From Streptomyces sp. H27-C3 (GTDB lineage Bacteria > Actinomycetota > Actinomycetes > Streptomycetales > Streptomycetaceae): a stretch of 43,451 bases of DNA. Location of the stretch: the NCBI RefSeq assembly GCF_030063415.1, contig NZ_JASITA010000053.1:1-43451 (forward strand), in the 5' to 3' direction. How positions within the stretch are numbered: the first letter of the stretch is position 1; each line of letters starts with the position of its first letter. The notes under the pieces were generated by a model. It ran no database searches and was not told the DNA's origin. It was given only the letters and a program-made list of their open reading frames with translations. Made by a program: the position numbers and the translations under genes. Positions 37,743 to 43,451 of the stretch are shown here, piece by piece.

Positions 37743-39737
37743 TCATGAACGTTCCGGGACAGGCGGGGCGCTGGGGTGCGGTACTGCGGCGCGGAAGTCC
37801 GCCCCGTACTGGGCGGCTTGTGTGTGGAACATGGCCGCGTAGCGTCCGCCGGCGGCGATCAGTTCGTCGTGGCTGCCGTGCTCGGTGAGGCGGCCCTGGT
37901 TGAGGACGTAGATGGTGTCGGCATGGCGGACGCCGGACATGCGATGGGTGACCAGGACGACCGCCCGGTGCGCGTCGGCGAGCTGGCGGATCCTGTCGAA
38001 GGCGGCGATTTCGGCCTCCGGGTCCAGGGCTGAGGTGGGTTCGTCGACGATCAGCACGCTGTCTGCGGGGCAGGTTGCGGTACGCCAGTGCGTACGGGCC
38101 AGTCCGATTTTCTGCCACTCTCCACCGGACAGCTCCGAGGCCCCGCGGAACATCCTGGCCAGCAGGGTCCGCAGCCCGCGGGGCAGCGTCGCGATGACGG
38201 GAGACGCTCCGGCGTACTCGACCGACGGCTGCAGCTCCTCGTTCTCGGCTGCCCGGTCGGGTCGGCCAATGCGGATATTGAGGGCGGCGGTCACCGGCCA
38301 GCGCTGGAAGTCCTGGGTCAGCAGGGCGACGCGGCTGAAGACCTGGGACCGGTCCAGGCCGGACAGCTCGGCTTCGCCCCAGTGCACTGTGCCGCTGTGC
38401 GGCAGCAACAGGCCGGCGAGGACCTTCATCAGGGTGCTCTTGCCCGAACCGTTCTCGCCCACCACCGCTGTCACCGAGCCCATCGGGAGAGTGATCGAGA
38501 TGCCGTCCAGGGCCGGAGCGTCACGGTCCGCGTAGCGGTAGGTGACCTTGTCGAGGACGACCCGGTCGATTCGCGCCGGGAGCTGCTCCCCGCCCTCGGG
38601 GATGGCTCGCCTCGCCGCCTCGACCAGAAACCGGTCATGGTCCTGGACGTACAGGGACTCCTCATGCAGCTGGTTGATGTTCATGACCAGTGCACCCAGG
38701 CTCGCCGAACCGGACCGCACGGCGATCACCGCAGTGCCGGCGACAGCCAGACTCATATGCCCGGCCAGGACCAGCCAGACCATCACGGCATAAGTACCGA
38801 CCATCGCCAGACCGGACAGGGCGGCGGCCACCAGCTCGGTGACAGCCTTGCGGTTGGCGAGCCGTGTCTGCTCGGCCTCGGCGCTTGCGGCCATGTCCCG
38901 GTACTTCTCCAGCAGGAATGGGCCGACGGAGTGGATCCGCACTTCCTGGGCCGCGCTGCGCTCGGTGAGGAGATTCCCGATCAAGCGGCTGGCGCGCAGA
39001 TGCTCGACCCAGGTCATCACGGACACGTAGCGCTCCTGAGCCACCCGCATCGCTCCCCAGCCCCGTGGCGCTGCGATCAACAGCAGCATCGGCAACAGGG
39101 TGGGGTGCAGAACAGTGAGGACGCCTGCGGTCGCGATGAGAGAGATCGTGCCGTTCAGGGCGGCGACGCAGGCGCTGATCATGCGGCGGGCGGAGGCTGC
39201 GCCCTGCTGCGCGACGTCGATCAGGCGCCGGAAGTCCGGGTCCTCAATGGCCTCCAGCTCCACCGCGGTGGCCGCCGCCAGGTATTCGGTGGTCGCGACG
39301 CGCTCCACCAGCGGCTCCAGGCGCCCTGCTCGGGACGTGGACCAGCCGGCGAGAGCTGCGTTCACCACAGCGACGACGGCACCGGCGATCAGAGCGGGTA
39401 AGGCGGCGTGGAGCCGCTCGACGGGCGTGCCACCGCCGAGGAGAGCATGCATCACGGCGTTGACCGCGAGCAGGCCGACGGCCGCCGCGATGCCCTGTCC
39501 GATCTCGCTGATCCCGACGGCCAGCAGCGCCGACCGGTCGGCCCCCCAGGCCCGGCGCAGCGTTCCGCCGACCAGTCGCGGCATGGCGCGGATGGCGGAG
39601 ACCATCGTCAAGTCGAGCCGGGCGCGCTCATGTTCGGCCCAGCCCATGTCATAGCGCAGAGGGCCGCCGAACAGTTCGTCCTCCGCTGCGGAGACAGTCG
39701 GCTCGCCCATCGTCACCCGCCGGAAATATCTCTTCAC
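37743..39737 (-). CDS. ABC transporter, fused membrane and ATP-binding domains (exporter type)
   Basis: GTG 39737, with GGAGG upstream, starts 664 residues. After an N-terminal segment (ELFGGPLRYDMGWAEHERAR) there are six membrane helices (for example SEIGQGIAAAVGLLAVNAVM and GLAMVGTYAVMVWLVLAGHM). The ATPase carries Walker A GENGSGKS, Q-loop TQDFQRWPVT, signature LSGGEWQKIG, Walker B VLIVDEPTSALD and the switch His in VTHRMS. It functions as a dimer of half-transporters, probably exporting a peptide or small molecule. The MGWAEHERARLD start resembles transporters of actinobacterial peptide or antibiotic loci, but no precursor or modifying enzyme is adjacent. Its start overlaps an upstream truncated membrane ORF by four bases. 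Confidence 0.9.
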   Translation of the reverse strand: MKRYFRRVTMGEPTVSAAEDELFGGPLRYDMGWAEHERARLDLTMVSAIRAMPRLVGGTLRRAWGADRSALLAVGISEIGQGIAAAVGLLAVNAVMHALLGGGTPVERLHAALPALIAGAVVAVVNAALAGWSTSRAGRLEPLVERVATTEYLAAATAVELEAIEDPDFRRLIDVAQQGAASARRMISACVAALNGTISLIATAGVLTVLHPTLLPMLLLIAAPRGWGAMRVAQERYVSVMTWVEHLRASRLIGNLLTERSAAQEVRIHSVGPFLLEKYRDMAASAEAEQTRLANRKAVTELVAAALSGLAMVGTYAVMVWLVLAGHMSLAVAGTAVIAVRSGSASLGALVMNINQLHEESLYVQDHDRFLVEAARRAIPEGGEQLPARIDRVVLDKVTYRYADRDAPALDGISITLPMGSVTAVVGENGSGKSTLMKVLAGLLLPHSGTVHWGEAELSGLDRSQVFSRVALLTQDFQRWPVTAALNIRIGRPDRAAENEELQPSVEYAGASPVIATLPRGLRTLLARMFRGASELSGGEWQKIGLARTHWRTATCPADSVLIVDEPTSALDPEAEIAAFDRIRQLADAHRAVVLVTHRMSGVRHADTIYVLNQGRLTEHGSHDELIAAGGRYAAMFHTQAAQYGADFRAAVPHPSAPPVPERS

Positions 39738-40006
39738 GCGACGCCTCCACGGACCGGATTCGGCCAGATCAGCGGCAGGTGCGAGAAGCCCTCGGCGAGC
39801 ACACGCAAGATGACCGCTGTCCAGCGCGCGGCCTCGGCCGTCGCCAGCAGTACCACCGTGGCACACGCACCGGCGACCAACTGGTAGACCAGCAGCACAG
39901 GAACGGATCGACGGTCGGTATCCCACAGCGTCTTGGCCATGCGACGCAGGACGGATCGGCGCCCCTTGTGGAGTCTATGGAAGGAGACTTCACCGGGCGG
40001 GCTCAT
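39734..40006 (-). CDS. Short membrane ORF, possibly an internally deleted partner ABC permease
   Basis: From ATG 40006 the frame gives 90 residues: a basic head (LHKGRRSVLRRMAKTLWDTD), one membrane helix (VPVLLVYQLVAGACATVVLL) and a tail ending LPLIWPNPVRGGVA, whose stop overlaps the ABC transporter start as GTGA. The head plus first helix looks like the N-terminus of an ABC half-transporter. It could be a former first transporter of a pair, now collapsed to its ends. A longer frame from 40102 adds a proline-rich head. A genuine small protein remains possible. Confidence 0.45.
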   Translation of the reverse strand: MSPPGEVSFHRLHKGRRSVLRRMAKTLWDTDRRSVPVLLVYQLVAGACATVVLLATAEAARWTAVILRVLAEGFSHLPLIWPNPVRGGVA

Positions 40007-40102
40007 GGGGCATTCCGCCGTGGCCGCGAACGCGGCGGGCGGTGGTGGCGGAGTCAAGACATGCGTGTCCGTGACGTCGGCTGGGGTCAACTGCACTCCC
40101 AT

Positions 40103-40533
40103 TGCATGGTCGTTGCGTTCTGTTGGGTCTCTCCGTGGTCAACGGCTAAGGCGGCGATATCGAACACACGTGTTTGAGACAGAGCGAAATTCGTGGAGGA
40201 GCGCGCGGCGCACAAAGTGTGGGGTGCATCCACCCTTGGGGTGTACGGGGCGGCTCCGGCACGATCATGGCCGAAACGCCGCGGCCGATGCCCCTGTGGC
40301 AGATGGGATTTTGCCGAGATTCTTGGTGAGAGCCCCGCCCCTGAGGCCGGGGGCTGAATGCATCTCAGAGGCGCTTCGAGAGGCGCTTTGACCGATGGGT
40401 TGACCGGGACCTCCCCGCTGGTTGATGAAGCGGTCTTGTGCGGCGCCGCGGATGCACCCCATCTCCTCCGGCCGACGCTTTCAGCGGACCTCGGGGAGTC
40501 GAGTGCACCGGCCTGCTCGTCGGCGCGTCAATC
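40103..40533. other. Non-coding stretch
   Basis: About 430 bases without a supported gene. Near 40332-40357 AGCCCC and GGGGGCT can pair in an imperfect hairpin. This region should contain the promoter of the ABC transporter unit. GGCGCTT-like repeats near 40370-40390 are short. Confidence 0.4.
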
Positions 40534-40790
40534 TCACACTTCGATGCGGCCGGCCGTCGGAACGGCCTCGTTCTGCTTCTCCGTATCCGGGTCGGTGTCA
40601 GTCCTACCCACATTCCTCAGCAGGATCTTGGCAGTGACGGCCAGGGCGAGCAGCACCGGTACGGCACCGAGTGCGATGAGCGCGAGCCCCTCGGCGAAGG
40701 AGTCCCGTGCGGTGGCGAAAAGTATGCGCAGGGCCCGGACGGGTCCCCCGAGCCGGACCGTCAGAGCACGACGCACGAGGGAGCGAGGTA
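40534..40790 (-). pseudogene. MFS (14-helix type) transporter C-terminal remnant
   Basis: The minus strand reads LVRRALTVRLGGPVRALRIL, FATARDSFAEGLALIALGAV and PVLLALAVTAKILLRNVGRT before a stop at 40534. An ARDSFAEGLALIAL helix pair at the end of a transporter is typical of the last segments of drug-exporter MFS proteins. Upstream of about 40800 the frame becomes antisense to another ORF, so nearly all of the transporter is gone. A small stand-alone membrane protein is the alternative. Confidence 0.55.
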
Positions 40791-40917
40791 AGGCCGAGTC
40801 TCTCCTTCGGTCTGCGGCGGATCCGAAGACTGGCCCGGGCGATGAAGTGTGTGGTGTCTGGCAGGCCGGTCTATGCTCCACCGCATGAAATTGCTGCTGA
40901 CCAGGGAGAGTGTCGCT

Positions 40918-41271
40918 ATGGGCGACGACGTGAACGCGCCCCACGAGCAGCAGAAAGAGTTCCCCGACGACCTCACCATCAGTGAGGTGATCGCTACGGT
41001 CGTTGCGGACGGCTACCTCCCACGGATCGCCGGCTGCTGCGCCACCTGAGTTCTCACGACGAGCGGGAGCATCTCGCTGGCCGTCGTGGCCCAACAATGC
41101 GAGAAGCCCCGCCTGCTGGCCATCGACCAAGGATTTCTGGGTTCGCTCGCAGACCCAGATCGCAGCGAGGTGCGCTGACATTTCCGCTACTTCACACAGG
41201 AAGACCCCGACGCCGTCTATCGCAGACTGTCGGAGACCCAGACGCCACCGGCGCCCGAACGGCCCGAGTAA
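40918..41271 (+). pseudogene. Unknown soluble protein interrupted by two in-frame TGA codons
   Basis: AGGGAG precedes ATG 40918. One continuous frame to TAA 41269-41271 contains TGA at codon 44 (41047) and codon 87 (41176). The three blocks have good Streptomyces codon use. The first is 43 residues with DLTISEVIATVVADGYLPRI then AGCCAT. The second is 42 residues, including ISLAVVAQQCEKPRLLAIDQ. The third is 30 residues, HFRYFTQEDPDAVYRRLSET. If both TGA were Trp codons (TGG) it would be a normal 117-residue protein of unknown family. The first block alone, ending GCCAT, could be mistaken for a RiPP precursor. Confidence 0.6.
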
Positions 41272-41422
41272 CTGTGTTGCGGTGGGCGGGAGTTCGCCTC
41301 ATGGGCACTGTCTCAGGTCAAGCCACCCGCTGCACTTGAGTACGCGTACTCGACCCCGCATGTGTTGGCGGCCTCGCCCCGGCAGGGTCAACGCCACAGG
41401 CTGGGCGCCTGGCCTCACCTCT
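41272..41422. other. Short non-coding flank of the MITE-like element
   Basis: No supported gene. The ACTTGAGTACGCGTACTCG stretch near 41336-41354 contains GAGTACGCGTACTC, a perfect 14-bp palindrome, whose role is unclear. Confidence 0.4.
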
Positions 41423-41590
41423 CTAAGGGTTGTCCCGTAATCCCTGGTGGATCAGCGCACGGCGTCAGATGCGGTGCATCGCAAGGCGGAGGGACGTTCG
41501 CATACTGGACGTATTCGGGCGTTCCGACAACGCGGCGAGGTGCCGTAGCTGTCGTCGTGCGTCTGCCAGGGATTGCGGGACAGCCCTTAG
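41423..41590. mobile_element. MITE-like 168-bp element with 25-bp terminal inverted repeats
   Basis: The left end CTAAGGGTTGTCCCGTAATC-CCTGG (41423-41447) and the right end (41566-41590) are inverted copies, 23 of 25 positions identical, both ending CTAAGGG outward. The interior is also partly self-complementary (GGACGTTCGCATAC against GTATTCGGGCGTTCC), so the whole element can fold back. It carries no gene. This is the structure of a miniature inverted-repeat element mobilised by a related transposase; the ends with outer CTAA/TTAG suggest an IS5-type relative. No transposase is in the window. Confidence 0.8.
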
Positions 41591-41754
41591 CCGGCAGGTT
41601 GCAAGCCGACCGGTGGCGGTGGCCATTGCAGTGGAGCCTGCCCCGGTTCAGAAGCCGTGGTGTGGACAGCCATCCAGGGGCGCGGCTACACCTATGTCAC
41701 CGCACCCCGTAAAGTGCCGGTGACAAGCTGTAGATCATTGGAGTGCATCGGAAT

Positions 41755-41961
41755 ATGGACAGCCTTTTCACCGTGTTGCTCGCAGTGGTTTTTGCGGTGA
41801 TCTACCTGCTGCCCTCGTACATGGCGTTCGCGCGCGGTGCGAAAGACCGGTGGCTGATCCTCATCATCAACGTTGCCTTCGGCGCATCGCTCATCGGGTG
41901 GGGCATTGCCCTCTACATGGCCACGCGCACGCCGAAGCGGGCCCAGCCGCCCGCCCAGTAG
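41755..41961 (+). CDS. Superinfection-immunity-like small membrane protein
   Basis: A 68-residue protein started at ATG 41755; GGAG lies about 11 bases upstream. Two membrane helices (LFTVLLAVVFAVIYLLPSYM and LILIINVAFGASLIGWGIAL) flank a short basic loop (FARGAKDRW). The YLLPSYMAFxRG..xRWLILxINxxxGxSLIGWxIAL pattern is the PF14373 family, named from the T4 Imm protein that blocks phage DNA entry. In chromosomal Streptomyces copies that role is unproven. The gene is solitary. Confidence 0.82.
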   Translation: MDSLFTVLLAVVFAVIYLLPSYMAFARGAKDRWLILIINVAFGASLIGWGIALYMATRTPKRAQPPAQ

Positions 41962-42064
41962 TGCAACGGTTCAGCGTTTGTTGGAGCGCGAGCCAAGGCA
42001 GTTGCCCCGCCGAATTCGGCGGCGGCGTCGAGCGCGGCGGACGGCCGCCCGCGCGCATTGTGGT

Positions 42065-42589
42065 CTAGGCCCCGCCATGAGCCGGTGCGTGTCGCGCAAT
42101 GAGCGCAGTGGATGGGGCTCCCAAAGCGTCCAGACGGGCTCGGAGTTCGGTCTCCTGCTTCGGCGTGATGGTAATCCAGAGGGACGTTCCGGAGTCGCTG
42201 GCACTGAAAACCGACTGGCCTTCTTGGGAGCATTCGGCGTCGATCGTGTAGGGAGCCAAGTCCACCAGCACCTCGAACTGTGCGTCGTCCCGGACATCGA
42301 TGTCGATGCCCATACCAGGATCGTCACGCCGGGAGCGTGTGCCCTGCTTCAACGCTTCCCTGGCCAGGGAGAGCGCACGCTCGTGCGACTGGAGCACGGC
42401 GGTCGGCCACTCATCGTCACTGTAGGCGTCCAAGTGAGCTGTGGTGATGCCTGGACGCAGCACATGAAGCGCCTCGCGGTGAAGGATCACGGCATCCGCC
42501 GACGTCAGCCCGTCGCGGAGCACGAACTCGCCTATGGGTCCCGCTTCTTGGCTGATCACGAGGGGCACCTTCTCACGAACGGGTGCCAT
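42065..42589 (-). CDS. Hypothetical protein, 174 residues
   Basis: From ATG 42589 to TAG 42065 the frame reads VREKVPLVISQEAGPIGEFV-LRDGL, DAVILHREALHVLRPGITTA-HLDAYSDDEWPTAVLQSHERAL, MGIDIDVRDDAQFEVLVDLA-PYTIDAEC and SLWITITPKQETELRARLDA. Good codon bias and a mix of strands and helices suggest a soluble folded protein. I do not recognise the family. It converges with the superinfection-immunity-like gene. The ribosome site is weak, and a longer frame upstream lacks coding character. Confidence 0.6.
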   Translation of the reverse strand: MAPVREKVPLVISQEAGPIGEFVLRDGLTSADAVILHREALHVLRPGITTAHLDAYSDDEWPTAVLQSHERALSLAREALKQGTRSRRDDPGMGIDIDVRDDAQFEVLVDLAPYTIDAECSQEGQSVFSASDSGTSLWITITPKQETELRARLDALGAPSTALIARHAPAHGGA

Positions 42590-43330
42590 CGGACCGCGGT
42601 AGGTCCACCCGGCGAGCCCGCCCGTCGCTCCGGTTTGTGCATGAGTTCGGAGCGACAGCAGCCTCGGGTCGCCGGTCGGCCGCCTGGAGGTGTGAGTGCG
42701 AAGCCTCCAGTCGCGGCAGATGCGGGCCGATGGCGAGCCCGTGGGGCGACGTCCTGGGGTGCAGGGCATGTCCGCGCTGGGCCGGCGTTGGCCAGCCTCG
42801 CAGGTGATACCAGCGCTATGAGGCCGGCAGAGCAGAGCAAAGAGAACCGGCGTACCGATCAGGAACCTGACCGCCATGCGTGCCCCTGCCACACTCAGGG
42901 CGCCCGGTCACACCGCAGGCCCTGCCGACGCGGGATGCGAAGGCCCGCAGACGGGGGTGGCCACACGCTGCGGGGCTGCTCTCCCTGTGGTGGCTGAGGC
43001 CTCCAGGAGCCGGATCACGGCGGCGGAGCAGGCCGCAAGATGCAGCAGACGCCCCTCGCGTTGCCACCCCTCCAACAGTCGCAGGAGTGGCTTCGTATGT
43101 GACAACCGAGATCTGGCTCCACCTGGACGCCGAGGATCGGGTGCTCAGCGGCCCGAGCGGGCCAGGAGCCTGTTTTTGATCCGCTGCGAGGTGCCGACTG
43201 TGAAGAGACGGCCAGAAGGGTGGGCGCGGCGACGATGGCCGAGTCTTGGAGAGGTGGGAGATGGCCCGTGGCGGAGAGCTCGGCCTGTACCAACCACGGC
43301 ATGAAAAGGCCTATGAGCTCTGAACCTCGA
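42590..43330. other. Long stretch without a supported gene
   Basis: About 740 bases in which no frame on either strand has consistent coding character. The plus strand near 43080-43180 has one short coding-like stretch (VASYVTTEIWLHLDAEDRVL) ending at TGA, perhaps a gene tail. Otherwise I see nothing. Confidence 0.4.
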
Positions 43331-43451
43331 TCCACCGCGTAGTGGTCGGGCTGTGGATGGAGAAATCAGAAGAGGTGCCCGCTGGCCTGGGATGATGGGA
43401 GTTCTTACGCTTCCATCAGACCCGAGCAAGAGGGCACCTGGTAAGTGAAAT
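43331..43451 (+). mobile_element. Probable IS1380-type insertion sequence start (runs off the window)
   Basis: The last 120 bases contain AGGTGCCCGC (43373-43382) opposed by GAGGGCACCT (43430-43439), a hairpin-forming leader, and end AAGTGAAAT. In IS1380-type elements of Streptomyces that I recall, a leader like this precedes a transposase starting GTGAAATCC (VKSTG...). Only GTGAAAT is visible, so the identification is tentative. Confidence 0.4.

Noticed and set aside
40918..41049. 43-residue Cys-containing peptide ending GCCAT near an ABC exporter, possible RiPP precursor
   Set aside because: The same frame continues with coding character through two TGA codons to 41271, so the peptide is better explained as the first block of an interrupted soluble protein. 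There are no modification enzymes in the window, and the ABC gene is on the other strand about 1.2 kb away.
41047..41178. TGA codons read as selenocysteine
   Set aside because: No SECIS-like stem-loop is evident after the TGA codons, no selenoprotein family fits, and two TGA codons in a region full of nonsense mutations have a simpler explanation.

Overview
The window is high-GC actinobacterial DNA and almost certainly Streptomyces or a close relative. Third codon positions are strongly GC-biased, and typical Streptomyces families are present: an AfsR/SARP-type activator, a GAF-SpoIIE phosphatase, an imine-reductase-like enzyme, a two-domain MerR (TioE-like) regulator, small DUF6131-like and superinfection-immunity membrane proteins, and GTG/TTG starts with GGAG-type ribosome sites. 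I see no tRNA, rRNA, CRISPR array or prophage. Both edges look like insertion-sequence ends: an IS3-type OrfA start at 1-57 and a probable IS1380-type start at the right end.

Intact transcription units, left to right. A TetR regulator (2529-3122) is divergent from a SnoaL-like plus NmrA-like pair, with two matching operators between them. A secreted amidase (5013-6182) and an FGE/SUMF1-fold protein (6663-7334) follow. A complete cyanate-detoxification locus has a LysR regulator divergent from carbonic anhydrase and cyanase (11161-13362). Next come a 481-residue GAPDH (16649-18094), the imine-reductase-like enzyme (18708-19607), a standalone TOPRIM protein and Fic/Doc-like toxin (20556-21795), two small membrane proteins and a haloacetate-dehalogenase-like hydrolase divergent from the SARP-type regulator (22861-26810). 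Further right are the GAF-SpoIIE phosphatase, DUF6131-like peptide and YihY/BrkB membrane protein (27896-31096), a WHG-type TetR (34052-34699), an erythromycin-esterase-like gene divergent from a TioE-like regulator (35063-37055), an ABC exporter (37743-39737), and a superinfection-immunity-like protein with an unknown 174-residue protein (41755-42589).

Between these units lies a graveyard of broken genes: a beta-helix protein cut by the IS3 element, a UvrA-like N-terminus, a frameshifted SgcJ/EcaC-like gene, C-termini of an amidase and a NAD-dependent DNA ligase, an alpha/beta hydrolase fused to an M1 peptidase, a frameshifted proline-rich membrane protein, a MerR N-terminus next to a hydrolase C-terminus, a 5'-truncated saccharopine-dehydrogenase-like gene, a truncated winged-helix protein, two pieces of a GH13 glucosidase on opposite strands (one fused to a glyoxalase tail), a GH78 tail, a Nudix remnant, a flavin monooxygenase tail, an MFS tail and an ORF interrupted by two in-frame TGA codons.

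Several remnants are joined end to end, as expected after small deletions. The picture is a plastic accessory region, such as a Streptomyces chromosome arm, where compact regulator-enzyme pairs survive among decaying neighbours. I found no convincing new multigene system. The best leads are an 11-bp tandem duplication that alone breaks the proline-rich membrane gene, a MITE-like 168-bp element with 25-bp inverted repeats, a Fic-like toxin whose upstream partner has lost its 5' end, and the chimeric junctions.
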